From Curvibacter sp. (GTDB taxonomy: Bacteria > Pseudomonadota > Gammaproteobacteria > Burkholderiales > Burkholderiaceae_C): a stretch of DNA of 64,000 nucleotides. Where the stretch lies: assembly GCA_020248905.1 (NCBI GenBank), contig JADCGR010000004.1, forward strand, positions 62,001 to 126,000. The letters run 5' to 3'. This document shows, in pieces, positions 46,836 through 57,654 of this stretch (position 1 is its first letter; every line of letters begins with the position of its first letter). The notes under the pieces were generated by a model, which was not told the DNA's origin, made no database searches, and saw only the letters and a program-made list of their open reading frames with translations. The position numbers were made by a program, and so were the translations under genes.

Positions 46836-47144
46836 TTAACGCCGCTCGCGGCGCCCCTCGAAGACTAGCAGTTCATTGTCCCGTGCGAAATTCAGACAGA
46901 AATCCCAGGCCATGGGTTCGAAGTCGCGCAGGTCGCGATGGACCACGACACATTTCACGCCATCCCTGCTCGTTGGGGTGCACCAGGGCGAATAGCCCAG
47001 GTGACTGCCCGGCCGCATGGCGCCCCCCGGCCGGAACTGACTCATCACGCCCGCCAGCCGCTCGGCCCAGTCACTGGGTCTGAAGGTCCTGCCTGCATGG
47101 GTCCGGCCCATGATGCAGACTTCTATGGCGGTATCGGATTCCAT
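46836..47144 (-). CDS. DUF3579 domain-containing protein
   Basis: 102-residue soluble protein of the betaproteobacterial DUF3579 family. The core TFRPSDWAERLAGVMSQFRP (residues 20-39) and the later CVVVHRDLRDFEPMAWDFCL (about residue 65) are distinctive; the function is unknown. It is encoded divergently from argD, 219 bases apart. That spacer holds an unusual AT-rich palindrome that could control either gene. Confidence 0.85.
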   Translation of the reverse strand: MESDTAIEVCIMGRTHAGRTFRPSDWAERLAGVMSQFRPGGAMRPGSHLGYSPWCTPTSRDGVKCVVVHRDLRDFEPMAWDFCLNFARDNELLVFEGRRERR

Positions 47145-47217
47145 GGTGGGGCACTCGGTCGCCAGGCGCGGGCCGTGTGGGCGCTGGTCAGGGGTTCGGT
47201 GGGATGAGAGTATTATA

Positions 47218-47229
47218 TCTTATATAAGA
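47218..47229. promoter_or_regulatory. AT-rich perfect palindrome, operator candidate
   Basis: TCTTATATAAGA is a perfect 12-base palindrome within an AT-rich island (TATTATA precedes it) in otherwise GC-rich DNA. It lies 73 bases upstream of the DUF3579 start and 134 bases before argD. The shape resembles operators of GntR-family regulators; that link is inference from memory. Confidence 0.5.
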
Positions 47230-47308
47230 CTCAAGTCCGAGCCGCAGTGCGCGTGTTGCCGTTCCTGGTCCCAGCGCACGGCCGATCCGCATAAAATCAA
47301 ACCCCGAC

Positions 47309-47339
47309 GGCCCAACCTGCGTTGGGCCGCCTCTTTTTC
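47309..47339 (+). promoter_or_regulatory. terminator-like hairpin in the argD leader
   Basis: GGCCCAAC (47309-47316) and GTTGGGCC (47321-47328) form a perfect eight-pair stem with a CTGC loop, followed by GCCTCTTTTTCT. It ends 25 bases before the argD ATG and lies just after a TAAAAT (47292-47297) that could be its -10. No gene on this strand ends here, so it would prematurely stop the argD transcript, as in attenuation. Confidence 0.55.
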
Positions 47340-47363
47340 TGTGATCCAACGGAGTGTCCAGCC

Positions 47364-48575
47364 ATGAACGCCCCAGCCGCCAAGCCTGTCGCCGCCTCTT
47401 CCCCGCATGTGATGAACACCTACGCACGAGTGCCGATTGCGTTGTCGCATGGCCAGGGCTGCCGCGTCTGGGACATCAACGGCAAGGAATACCTGGACGC
47501 GCTGGCAGGCATCGCGGTCAATACCCTGGGTCACAACCATCCCAAGCTGGTGCCGGCCCTGCAGGAGCAAGTCGCCCGACTCATCCATACCTCCAATTAC
47601 TACCACGTGCCCCTGCAGGAGACTCTGGCGAAGAAGCTGGTCGAACTCTCGGGCATGAAGAACGTGTTCTTCTGCAACACGGGCCTGGAAGCCAATGAGG
47701 CGGTGCTCAAGCTCGCGCGCAAGTACGGTCACGACAAGGGCATTGCCAACCCGCAGGTCGTTGTCTACGAACGTGCGTTCCACGGCCGGTCGATTGCCAC
47801 GCTCAGCGCCACCGGTAACGAGAAGATCCAGAAAGGCTTCGGCCCGCTGGTGCCGGGCTTCATCCGCGTGCCGCTCAACGACATCGAGGCGCTCAAGAAG
47901 GCCACCGCCCACAACCCCGATGTCGTGGCCGTGTTCTTCGAGACCATCCAGGGCGAAGGCGGCATCAACCCCATGCGCGGCGACTACCTGCGTGCCGTGC
48001 GCGCACTCTGCACCGAGCGCGACTGGCTGCTGTGCATCGACGAGGTCCAGTGCGGCATGGGCCGCACGGGCAAGTGGTTTGCCCACCAGTGGGCCGGCAT
48101 CGTGCCGGACGTGGTGGCTTTGGCCAAGGGTCTGGGTTCGGGCGTGCCCATCGGCGCAGTGGTAGCCGGCCCCAAGGCTGCGGACATCTTCCAGCCCGGC
48201 AACCACGGCACCACCTTCGGTGGCAACCCGCTGGCCATGCGTGCCGGCGTCGAAACCCTGCGCATCATGGAAGAGGACGGACTGCTGCAGCGCGCCGAGC
48301 AGATGGGCCGCTATCTGGGCGAGCGACTTCACGCGGCGCTGGACAGCCACCCAGGGGTGAAGGAGATCCGCGCCCAAGGGCTGATGATCGGCGTCGAACT
48401 GGCCAAACCCTGTGGCGTGCTGATCGGGCGTGCGGCCGAAGTCGGCCTGCTCATCAGCGTGACGGCCGACAGCGTGATCCGCCTGCTGCCACCGCTGATC
48501 ATCACCCAGGCCGAGATTGACGAACTGCTGGCGCGCCTGCTTCCCCTGGTACGCGATTTCCTCGCCGAGGCCTGA
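47364..48575 (+). CDS. argD: acetylornithine aminotransferase
   Basis: 403-residue class-III PLP aminotransferase converting N-acetylglutamate semialdehyde to acetylornithine in arginine synthesis; it may also serve the lysine pathway. Motifs: LDALAGIAVNTLGHNHPKLV (about residue 44), FFCNTGLEANEAVLKLARKY, the PLP-phosphate region CIDEVQCGMGRTGKWFAHQW and Schiff-base K255 in ALAKGLGSGVPIGAV. ATG 47364 is preceded by GGAGTG. argF follows after ten bases, so the two form an arginine operon under the leader hairpin. Confidence 0.93.
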   Translation: MNAPAAKPVAASSPHVMNTYARVPIALSHGQGCRVWDINGKEYLDALAGIAVNTLGHNHPKLVPALQEQVARLIHTSNYYHVPLQETLAKKLVELSGMKNVFFCNTGLEANEAVLKLARKYGHDKGIANPQVVVYERAFHGRSIATLSATGNEKIQKGFGPLVPGFIRVPLNDIEALKKATAHNPDVVAVFFETIQGEGGINPMRGDYLRAVRALCTERDWLLCIDEVQCGMGRTGKWFAHQWAGIVPDVVALAKGLGSGVPIGAVVAGPKAADIFQPGNHGTTFGGNPLAMRAGVETLRIMEEDGLLQRAEQMGRYLGERLHAALDSHPGVKEIRAQGLMIGVELAKPCGVLIGRAAEVGLLISVTADSVIRLLPPLIITQAEIDELLARLLPLVRDFLAEA

Positions 48576-48585
48576 GAGGGCGGCG

Positions 48586-49548
48586 ATGACCCACGCGCTC
48601 AAGCATTACCTGAAGTTCAGCGACCTGACGGCCGCAGAGTACGCCTATCTCTTCGAGCGGACGGCGCTGATCAAGAAGAGGTTCAAGGCCTACGAGAAAC
48701 ACCAGCCCCTGGTGGATCGCACCCTGGCCATGATCTTCGAGAAGGCGTCCACGCGCACCCGCGTGAGCTTTGAGGCCGGCATGTACCAGCTTGGCGGCAG
48801 CGTGGTCCACCTGACCACGGGCGACAGCCAGCTGGGCCGTGCCGAGCCTATCGAGGACAGCGCCCGCGTGATCAGCCGCATGGTGGACCTGGTCATGATC
48901 CGCACCTATGGGCAGGAAAAGATCGAGCGCTTCGCCGCGTATTCCCGCGTACCGGTCATCAACGGCCTGACCAACGAGTACCACCCCTGCCAGATCCTGG
49001 CTGACATCTATACCTACATCGAACACCGCGGTACGAATTCGGAGGGCAAGCTGGATCCCGCTTGCCTGGCCGGCAAGGTCGTTGCCTGGGTGGGTGACGG
49101 CAACAACATGGCAAACACCTGGCTGCAGGCGGCCGAACTGCTGGGATTCACGGTGCACGTGAGCACGCCCAGCGGCTACGAGATCGATCCGGTGGTGGCA
49201 GGCGTGAACAGCGCCTGCTACAAGGTCTTCAAGGACCCGATGCAGGCCTGCGCCGGTGCGGACCTGGTGACCACCGACGTGTGGACCAGCATGGGCTACG
49301 AGTCGGAGAACGAGGCCCGCCGACTGGCATTCGCCGACTGGTGCGTGGACGCCGAGATGATGCGCGCAGCCAAGTCGGATGCCCTCTTCATGCACTGCCT
49401 GCCGGCCCACCGCGGCGAGGAGGTCGAGGCCGAGGTAATCGACGGCCCGCAGTCGGTGGTGTGGGATGAGGCAGAGAATCGCCTGCACGTGCAAAAAGCC
49501 CTCATGGAGTACCTGTTGCTGGGCAGGCTCGCGTCCTCACGGCCATGA
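48586..49548 (+). CDS. argF: ornithine carbamoyltransferase
   Basis: 320-residue enzyme forming citrulline from ornithine and carbamoyl phosphate. The carbamoyl-phosphate motif is FEKASTRTRVSFEAG (about residue 51), with NGLTNEYHPCQILADIYTYI (about residue 126) and the ornithine loop FMHCLPAHRGEE (about residue 267). It lies ten bases after argD. The stop overlaps the next ATG (ATGA). The anabolic rather than catabolic role is inferred from the argD partner. Confidence 0.95.
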   Translation: MTHALKHYLKFSDLTAAEYAYLFERTALIKKRFKAYEKHQPLVDRTLAMIFEKASTRTRVSFEAGMYQLGGSVVHLTTGDSQLGRAEPIEDSARVISRMVDLVMIRTYGQEKIERFAAYSRVPVINGLTNEYHPCQILADIYTYIEHRGTNSEGKLDPACLAGKVVAWVGDGNNMANTWLQAAELLGFTVHVSTPSGYEIDPVVAGVNSACYKVFKDPMQACAGADLVTTDVWTSMGYESENEARRLAFADWCVDAEMMRAAKSDALFMHCLPAHRGEEVEAEVIDGPQSVVWDEAENRLHVQKALMEYLLLGRLASSRP

Positions 49549-49853
49549 CCGCCTGTACCCGCTGCGGCGCCTGCTGTTCCTGGTGTCGCGTCGATTTCTC
49601 GGCCTACGAACTCGAGGGCAACGGCGGCCGGGTTCCGGTGGGACTGACTGTTGAGGTCAACGGCAACACCGCACGCATGCGCGGTACCGACCACTGGCCG
49701 CCGCGCTGCGCGGCACTCACGGGCAAACTCGGTGAACGGGTGGCCTGCGGCATCTATGAGTGGCGCCCCTCCCCTTGCCGCGAATTCGCGGAAGGCAGCG
49801 AGGCGTGCCACCGCGCGCGCGCCAAGGTCGGCCTGCCGCCACTTGAGCGCTGA
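49545..49853 (+). CDS. YkgJ family cysteine cluster protein
   Basis: 102-residue protein with an N-terminal cluster C4, C7, C10, C11 and C14 (TRCGACCSWCRV) and further cysteines in PPRCAAL, VACGIYEWRPSPCREFAEGS and EACHRAR. The pattern matches the zinc/iron chelating family UPF0153/YkgJ, of unknown function. Its ATG overlaps the argF stop, so it is coexpressed with arginine genes, though a functional link is not evident. It converges on the flavin monooxygenase with three bases between stops. Confidence 0.88.
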   Translation: MTACTRCGACCSWCRVDFSAYELEGNGGRVPVGLTVEVNGNTARMRGTDHWPPRCAALTGKLGERVACGIYEWRPSPCREFAEGSEACHRARAKVGLPPLER

Positions 49854-49856
49854 GCC

Positions 49857-51035
49857 TCAGCCGCCCTGGTACAGCCAGGGCATATCCAGCAGACGCTCGC
49901 CCAGCAGGCGCATGGACGCGTTCCGCGCCCAGGCCATCGGGCCTTGCAGATGGAAGATGTCGCCATTGCGGATGGCTCGTTTCTGTACCCGCGCATTGCG
50001 CTGCCAGCGCTTCAGAGCGTAACGACGCAGCAGCGCGGGGATATCCAGCCCCCCATCGACGAGCGCCACCTGATGGCCCAGCTCGTCCGCATCCTCGATG
50101 GCCATGCCGGCGCCCTGGGCCACGTAAGGGCGCATGGGATGGGCCGCGTCACCCAGCAGCGCGACATGACCCCGCGCCATCTGGTCAGCTGACCCAACAG
50201 GCGGGCGGTCGCAAAGCACCCACAGGCGCCAGGCCGGTACGGCGGCGACCCGATCGCGCAGCTCGGTGCAGGCGGGAGCCAGCGCCGCCTGCAGGTCCTT
50301 GGCATTCGCGGCATGGTCCCAGTCGTCCAGACCCGACTGCACATGGCCATGGATGATGGCCACGATGTTGAGCCACTCGCCACCGCGCACGGGGTACTGC
50401 ACCACGTGTAGCTTCGGCCCCAGCCAGGCCGTGACCTGCTGGCTGCGAAAGTTCGCCGGCAGCTCAGACTGACGGACCAGGGCCCGGTAAGCCAGATGCC
50501 CCGCGACACGCGGCGGGCCGTCCGCAAGGAGTTGCTCGCGGATGCGGCTCCACAGGCCGTCGGCCCCGATCAGCGCGCCCCCCTCCACGTCCGGGCCGTC
50601 GCTCAGGCTCAGACCGACACCCCTCGTCGTCTCCACATAGCGATGGACCGTCTTGCCCGTTTGGAGCCAGACGGCATCACGCTGCTGCAGGGCCTGCAAC
50701 AGCAACTGCTGCAGATCCCCCCGGTGGATCGTGGCGTAAGGCGCGCCGTAACGCCGGGGCATGCCATTGAAATGCAGCTCGCCCAGCCCAGCGCCGCTCA
50801 GGGCATGCCGCACCTGCAATCGGTCGGGGAAGGCGGCGACCTGCCGCAGCGCCGCCTCCAGCCCCCAGCCGTGCAGCACCCGGGTGACGTTCGGGCCCAT
50901 CTGGATGCCGGCCCCCACCTCCGTGAACGCCTGCGCGCGTTCGTAAACACGAACGTGGCAGCCGGCCCGCGAGCAGGCCAGCCCGGCAGCCAGGCCGCCG
51001 ATGCCACCGCCAGCGATCAGCACCTCGGTCTGCAT
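49857..51035 (-). CDS. FAD-dependent aromatic-ring-type monooxygenase
   Basis: 392-residue class A flavoprotein hydroxylase of the salicylate/6-hydroxynicotinate group. The FAD Rossmann motif is VLIAGGGIGGLAAGLACSRA (residues 5-24), the DG motif region is GGALIGADGLWSRIREQLLA (about residue 155), and the second FAD site GHVALLGDAAHPMRPYVAQG lies at about residue 285. The substrate is unknown. Start ATG 51035 is chosen because the upstream part of the frame runs into the end of parC. Confidence 0.88.
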   Translation of the reverse strand: MQTEVLIAGGGIGGLAAGLACSRAGCHVRVYERAQAFTEVGAGIQMGPNVTRVLHGWGLEAALRQVAAFPDRLQVRHALSGAGLGELHFNGMPRRYGAPYATIHRGDLQQLLLQALQQRDAVWLQTGKTVHRYVETTRGVGLSLSDGPDVEGGALIGADGLWSRIREQLLADGPPRVAGHLAYRALVRQSELPANFRSQQVTAWLGPKLHVVQYPVRGGEWLNIVAIIHGHVQSGLDDWDHAANAKDLQAALAPACTELRDRVAAVPAWRLWVLCDRPPVGSADQMARGHVALLGDAAHPMRPYVAQGAGMAIEDADELGHQVALVDGGLDIPALLRRYALKRWQRNARVQKRAIRNGDIFHLQGPMAWARNASMRLLGERLLDMPWLYQGG

Positions 51036-51069
51036 GGCGGTCTGATGGTGTCCCCGGACGTAGCCGGGC

Positions 51070-53436
51070 TTACTCAACGCGGATCACGGCCGTGGGCTTG
51101 AAACCCAGATCCGCCGCCTTGCCCTTGCGCCCGCGCGCGGCACGCGCGTTTTTGAGACTGCGGATTTCCAGCGTCTCGTCACGTTCCTTGCCGCCCCGGC
51201 CCAGGCCCTCGATCTTCACGCTGCGGGTGTAGGCTGCCGCGCCGGCCAGCGTGTCCTTGGGCTCCAGGTCGATCAACATCAGACCGCGCCCGCCATTGGG
51301 CATGGGCTTGAGCTCGCCGATCTCGAAGGTGAGGATGCGGCCACCGGTGGAAGCGCAAACCACATGCGTCGCCGGCGTGTAGAGCGCGGACACCTGTGCA
51401 CCCGTGGGCTGCGGGACATTGGCGGGCGACGGACGGCAAACAGTGTCGCTCTCGCCGCAGTTGATGAAGGACTTGCCCGCCTTCTGGCGCGAGACCATGT
51501 TCTCGACCTGAGCCACGAAACCGTATCCGCCCGAGGTGGACAGCAGCAGCCAGGCCGCAGCCGCGCCCGCGTAGTAATGCACGAGCTGGGTGCCAGCCTC
51601 AAGCTCGATCATGGTGGTGAGCGGCTGGCCGTCGCCGCGTGCGCCAGGCAGGCTGGCCACGGGCACCGAATAGACGCGCCCCTTGCTGCCAAAGGCCAGC
51701 AGGGTATCGACCGTACGGCATTCGAAGGTGCCGTAGAGCCCGTCACCAGCCTTGAAGGCAAAGCTCGCCGCCTCGTGGCCGTGGCCCTGGCGCGCCCGCA
51801 CCCAGCCCTTTTGCGAGACCACCACGGTCACGGGCTCATCGACCACCTTGACCTCGGCCACGGCCTTCTTCTCGGCCTGGATCAGCGTGCGGCGCGCATC
51901 GCCGTAAATCTTGGCGTCGGCCTCGATCTCCCTGACCATGAGCTTGCGCAGCGCGGCCGGGCTGCCAAGGATTTCTTCCAGCTTCTTCTGCTCCTCTCGC
52001 AGCTCCTTGAGCTCCTGCTCGATCTTGATGGCTTCCAGCCGCGCGAGCTGGCGCAGGCGTATCTCCAGAATGTCCTCAGCCTGGCGCTCGCTCAGCTTGA
52101 AGCGCGTGATCAGCGCCGGCTTGGGCTCTTCCGCGTTGCGGATGATGCGGATGACCTCGTCGATGTTGAGCAGCACGAGCTGCCGGCCTTCGAGGATATG
52201 GATGCGGGCCAGCACCTTGTCAAGACCGTGGCGCGAGCGGCGCTCGATCGTGGTCTGGCGGAAGGCGATCCACTCCTCCAGCATCTGGCGCAGGTTCTTC
52301 TGCGTCGGGCGGCCGTCGAGTCCCACCATCGTCATATTGATCGAGGCCGAGGTCTCCAGGCTGGTGTGTGCCAGCAGGGTGGTGATCAGCTCCTGCTGCT
52401 CGATGCGGCTGGTCTTGGGCTCGCACACCAGGCGCACGGGCGCATCCTTGCTAGATTCGTCACGCACCCCATCCAGCACAGCCAGCACCGTGGCCTTGAG
52501 CTGGTTCTGCTCAGGTGTCAGCGCCTTTCTGCCGGCTTTGACCTTGGGATTGGTCAGCTCCTCAATCTCCTCCAGAACCCTCTGGGTGCTCACACCGGGC
52601 GGCAATTCGGTCACGACCAGCTGCCACTGACCACGCGCCAGTTCCTCGATCTTCCAGCGCGCGCGCACCTTGAGCGAGCCACGTCCCGTGCGGTAGGCCT
52701 CGGCGATATCGGCTGCGGGGCTGATGATCTGACCGCCACCCGGGTAGTCAGGGCCCGGCAGCAGCTCCAGCAGATCGTCATCCGAGAGCTTCGGGTTCTT
52801 GATCAGGGCCACACAGGCAGCCGCCACCTCGCCGAGGTTATGGCTCGGGATCTCGGTCGCCAGGCCCACGGCGATGCCGCTGGCCCCGTTGAGCAAAGTG
52901 AAGGGAAGACGCGCCGGTAACTGCTTTGGCTCCTCGGTGGAGCCGTCGTAATTGGGCATGAAATCCACCGTGCCCTCGTCGATCTCGTCCAGCAGCAGGC
53001 TGGTGATCCTGGCGAGGCGCGCCTCGGTGTAGCGCATGGCTGCGGCGCCATCGCCGTCGCGGCTGCCGAAGTTGCCCTGGCCGTCAATCAGCGGGTAACG
53101 CTGCGCGAAGTCCTGCGCCATGCGCACCAGGGCGTCGTAGGCCGCTTGATCGCCGTGCGGGTGGAAACGGCCCAGCACGTCGCCGACCACGCGCGCACTC
53201 TTGACCGGCTTGGCTGCCGTGTTGCCGTTGGGGCCGCTGTAACCCAGGCCCATGCGCGACATCGCATAGAGGATGCGGCGCTGCACGGGCTTCTGACCGT
53301 CGCTCACGTCGGGCAGAGCCCGGCCCTTGACAACGCTCAGAGTGTATTCGAGGTAGGCGCGCTGGGCATAGTGGGCCAGCGTCAGGGCATCGTCGCCGGC
53401 GGGGTCAGCCGTCAGGTCTCGCGTTGGGGTGTCCAT
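51070..53436 (-). CDS. parC: DNA topoisomerase IV subunit A
   Basis: 788-residue DNA-cleaving subunit of topoisomerase IV, which decatenates daughter chromosomes. The active-site tyrosine is Y136 in [14 protein letters not shown]. The quinolone region reads [20 protein letters not shown], with glutamine at the position of the usual quinolone-contact serine. The C-terminal beta-pinwheel carries repeated strands ([25 protein letters not shown]) and ends with the TAVIRVE tail. It lies six bases after a lytic transglycosylase gene that itself overlaps parE, so all three should share one mRNA. Confidence 0.95.
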   Translation of the reverse strand: MDTPTRDLTADPAGDDALTLAHYAQRAYLEYTLSVVKGRALPDVSDGQKPVQRRILYAMSRMGLGYSGPNGNTAAKPVKSARVVGDVLGRFHPHGDQAAYDALVRMAQDFAQRYPLIDGQGNFGSRDGDGAAAMRYTEARLARITSLLLDEIDEGTVDFMPNYDGSTEEPKQLPARLPFTLLNGASGIAVGLATEIPSHNLGEVAAACVALIKNPKLSDDDLLELLPGPDYPGGGQIISPAADIAEAYRTGRGSLKVRARWKIEELARGQWQLVVTELPPGVSTQRVLEEIEELTNPKVKAGRKALTPEQNQLKATVLAVLDGVRDESSKDAPVRLVCEPKTSRIEQQELITTLLAHTSLETSASINMTMVGLDGRPTQKNLRQMLEEWIAFRQTTIERRSRHGLDKVLARIHILEGRQLVLLNIDEVIRIIRNAEEPKPALITRFKLSERQAEDILEIRLRQLARLEAIKIEQELKELREEQKKLEEILGSPAALRKLMVREIEADAKIYGDARRTLIQAEKKAVAEVKVVDEPVTVVVSQKGWVRARQGHGHEAASFAFKAGDGLYGTFECRTVDTLLAFGSKGRVYSVPVASLPGARGDGQPLTTMIELEAGTQLVHYYAGAAAAWLLLSTSGGYGFVAQVENMVSRQKAGKSFINCGESDTVCRPSPANVPQPTGAQVSALYTPATHVVCASTGGRILTFEIGELKPMPNGGRGLMLIDLEPKDTLAGAAAYTRSVKIEGLGRGGKERDETLEIRSLKNARAARGRKGKAADLGFKPTAVIRVE

Positions 53437-53442
53437 GGGGTT

Positions 53443-54161
53443 TCAGTCGTTCAGGGCCCAGACGGAAAAATCCATCCGGCTGGAGGCTTGCGCGGCACGC
53501 CAGGCCGGCGGTTTGAGCGCGGTGTAGAGCGTCATCACGGTCCGCACGTAGTCCTGCGTTTCGCGGATGGCCGGCACCTGGTTGCCTGCCTTGCGTACGG
53601 TGCTCAGGCCCGCGTTGTAGGCGGCGAGCGCCAGTTCGGGGCGGTCGGGAAACTTGTTGAGCAGATGACGCAGGTGGCGGCTGCCAACCCGAATATTGGT
53701 TCGCGCATCTATCAGTTGCCGCGCCACCGGGCGCTGCCGCTGATCGCTCAGGCCGTATCCTCGGGCGGTGGCAGGCATCACCTGCATGAGCCCCACCGCG
53801 CCCTTGGGCGACACGGCACCGGCATCAAAACCCGACTCGGTCGCGATCAGGGCCTGGAGCATCTCGTAGTCCAGTGCGTGTTCACGTGCGGCTTCGCGCA
53901 GCAGATGGCGCACGGCCTTGTAATCGGGAGAGATTTCGAAGAAAGCATGTAGGCGCGTGGGGGCCATGGGCACGCCGCGCGCGCGCGTGGCGTCCTCGGG
54001 CACCTCGTCGGAGAAATAGAGTTCGTAGCGCTCGTCCAAGCGCTCCGCAGCGAAGTGCGCCACGCCCTTGTCGTCGACATAGGCCCAGACGTCAGCTCGC
54101 GCCGCGCCCTGCCCGAGCAGGAGCAAGGCCGCCAACGCGGCGTGGATTGAACGGAACAACA

Positions 54162-54162
<1 letters not shown>
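53443..54162 (-). CDS. lytic transglycosylase (Slt type) with DUF4124
   Basis: 239-residue secreted enzyme. A signal peptide (residues 1-23, cut after ARA) is followed by a DUF4124 segment (DVWAYVDDKGVAHFAAERLD) and a C-terminal Slt/goose-lysozyme-like domain with catalytic glutamate in LIATESGFDAGAVSPKGAVG and LMQVMPATARGYGL, then ALAAYNAG. It cleaves peptidoglycan glycan strands. It sits between parE and parC, overlapping the parE stop, which couples wall remodelling to topoisomerase IV expression at least at the transcript level. Confidence 0.92.
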
Positions 54163-56129
<1,967 letters not shown>

Positions 56130-56159
56130 TGCGCGCGATTGTAGACCCTGCCGCCTCAA

Positions 56160-56181
56160 TAACTGTATCTAAATACAGTTA
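56160..56181. promoter_or_regulatory. LexA/SOS-box-like palindrome between parE and the MFS gene
   Basis: Nine-base arms TAACTGTAT (56160-56168) and ATACAGTTA (56173-56181) are perfectly complementary around CTAA. The pattern CTG-N10-CAG (56163-56178) is the LexA box core of enteric and many other proteobacteria. It lies 31 bases from parE and 53 bases from the MFS start. A site for a local GntR- or TetR-type regulator is the main alternative. Confidence 0.6.
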
Positions 56182-56234
56182 CGCCGTCGTCAGCGCCGCC
56201 ACCGCGACCGCAAGGGATTGGCTACAGTGCGGGC

Positions 56235-57446
56235 ATGACCAGCAAAAAGATCTCCATCCCCCAGGTGCTGCTCTGCGGCGCACTGATCGTCACGCTCTCC
56301 ATGGGGATACGCCACGGCTTCGGTCTGTGGCTGCAGCCCGTCACCCAGGCCCAGGGCTGGACGCGCGAAACCTTCGCCCTGGCCATGGCCATCCAGAACC
56401 TGACCTGGGGCGTGGCCGGCATATTTGCCGGCATGCTGGCCGACCGTTTTGGCGCCTTCAAGGTCATCGTCGGGGGCGCCGTGCTCTATACCCTGGGCCT
56501 GATTGGCATGGCCCACGCGCCCACCCCCCTGATGTTCGCGCTGAGCTGCGGCGTCCTCATCGGCATGGCCCAGGCGGGCACCACCTATGCGGTGATCTAC
56601 GGCGTGATCGGCCGTAACGTCAGCCTGGAGCGTCGCTCCTGGGCCATGGGGGTGGCCGCCGCAGCCGGCTCCTTCGGTCAGTTCCTGATGGTCCCGGTGG
56701 AAGGCTGGCTCATCAGCAGCCTGGGCTGGCAGCAGGCCCTGGTAACCCTGGGCATGGCGGCGCTGCTGATCATCCCGCTGGCCTGGGGCCTGCGTGAACC
56801 TGGTTTCACGGGCGGCACGCCGGTCAAGCGGGAGCAGACCATCGCCCAGGCACTAAGTGAAGCCTTCGCCTACCCCAGCTTCCAGCTGCTGATGGCAGGC
56901 TATTTTGTTTGCGGCTTCCAGGTCGTCTTCATCGGTGTACACATGCCCAGCTACCTCAAGGACCACGGCCTCTCGCCGCAAGTGGCCAGCTACGCGCTGG
57001 CGCTGATTGGCCTGTTCAACGTCTTCGGCACCTACGCAGCTGGCGTGCTGGGTCAGCGACTGCAGAAGAAAAACATCTTGGCTTTCATTTACTTCTCGCG
57101 CTCGATCGCCATCACTGTTTTCCTGCTGGCGCCGCTCACGCCCTTGAGCGTCTACGTCTTCTCGGCCGTCATGGGCCTGCTGTGGCTGTCGACCGTGCCC
57201 CCCACAAATGCCGCCGTGGCCCAGATCTTCGGCGTGGCTCACTTGTCCATGCTCAGCGGCTTCGTGTTCTTCAGCCACCAGGTCGGCAGCTTCATGGGCG
57301 TCTGGCTCGGCGGCTACCTCTACGACAAGACTGGCAGCTACGACATGGTCTGGATGATCGCCATCGCGCTCGGTGTCGCTGCGGCGCTTGTCAACCTGCC
57401 GGTGCGTGAAACCGCGATACGCCGCAGCGCGGCGGCCCAGGCATGA
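56235..57446 (+). CDS. MFS transporter (monocarboxylate/oxalate-formate type)
   Basis: 403-residue permease with 12 predicted membrane helices. It opens LCGALIVTLSMGIRHGFGLW and has the loop 2-3 motif AGMLADRFGAFKVIVGG (about residue 73). The N-terminal WLQPVTQAQGWTRETFALAM segment is typical of MCT-like bacterial transporters for small organic acids. The substrate is unknown. A 42-codon gene overlaps its stop. It is divergent from parE across the palindrome at 56160. Confidence 0.9.
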   Translation: MTSKKISIPQVLLCGALIVTLSMGIRHGFGLWLQPVTQAQGWTRETFALAMAIQNLTWGVAGIFAGMLADRFGAFKVIVGGAVLYTLGLIGMAHAPTPLMFALSCGVLIGMAQAGTTYAVIYGVIGRNVSLERRSWAMGVAAAAGSFGQFLMVPVEGWLISSLGWQQALVTLGMAALLIIPLAWGLREPGFTGGTPVKREQTIAQALSEAFAYPSFQLLMAGYFVCGFQVVFIGVHMPSYLKDHGLSPQVASYALALIGLFNVFGTYAAGVLGQRLQKKNILAFIYFSRSIAITVFLLAPLTPLSVYVFSAVMGLLWLSTVPPTNAAVAQIFGVAHLSMLSGFVFFSHQVGSFMGVWLGGYLYDKTGSYDMVWMIAIALGVAAALVNLPVRETAIRRSAAAQA

Positions 57447-57571
57447 AAAGGCGCGCCCAGCAACTCCTCGTCTGGGCCGTGGCCCTCACGCTGCTGTTCG
57501 CCGTGTTCGGGCTCTACAGCCGCCCTGACTTCCTCGTGATTCTGGCTGACCAGCTCTGGGCCTGCTTTTAG
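57443..57571 (+). CDS. 42-residue single-span membrane protein
   Basis: A short frame starting with ATG in the overlap ATGA of the MFS stop. It encodes a basic N-terminus (MKRRAQQ), one hydrophobic helix (LLVWAVALTLLFAVFGLY) and SRPDFLVILADQLWACF before TAG 57569-57571. The translational overlap, the positive-inside pattern and uninterrupted coding suggest a real protein, perhaps an accessory subunit of the transporter. I recognise no named family, and the assignment rests on structure and context only. Confidence 0.6.
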   Translation: MKRRAQQLLVWAVALTLLFAVFGLYSRPDFLVILADQLWACF

Positions 57572-57654
57572 AAAAAGCGTGTCGGCCCGCGTTCGGCGCA
57601 GCTCTGAAAAGCGCTCTGCGACCCACGAGCCCATGCAACACTACGACCCTCACC

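Noticed and set aside
47309-47339. Reading the argD leader hairpin as the ordinary terminator of an upstream gene
   Set aside because: No gene on the plus strand ends between the rpsT terminator and this point; DUF3579 is on the other strand.
51364-52920. 518-codon frame antisense to parC
   Set aside because: Shadow frame with no recognisable domain.
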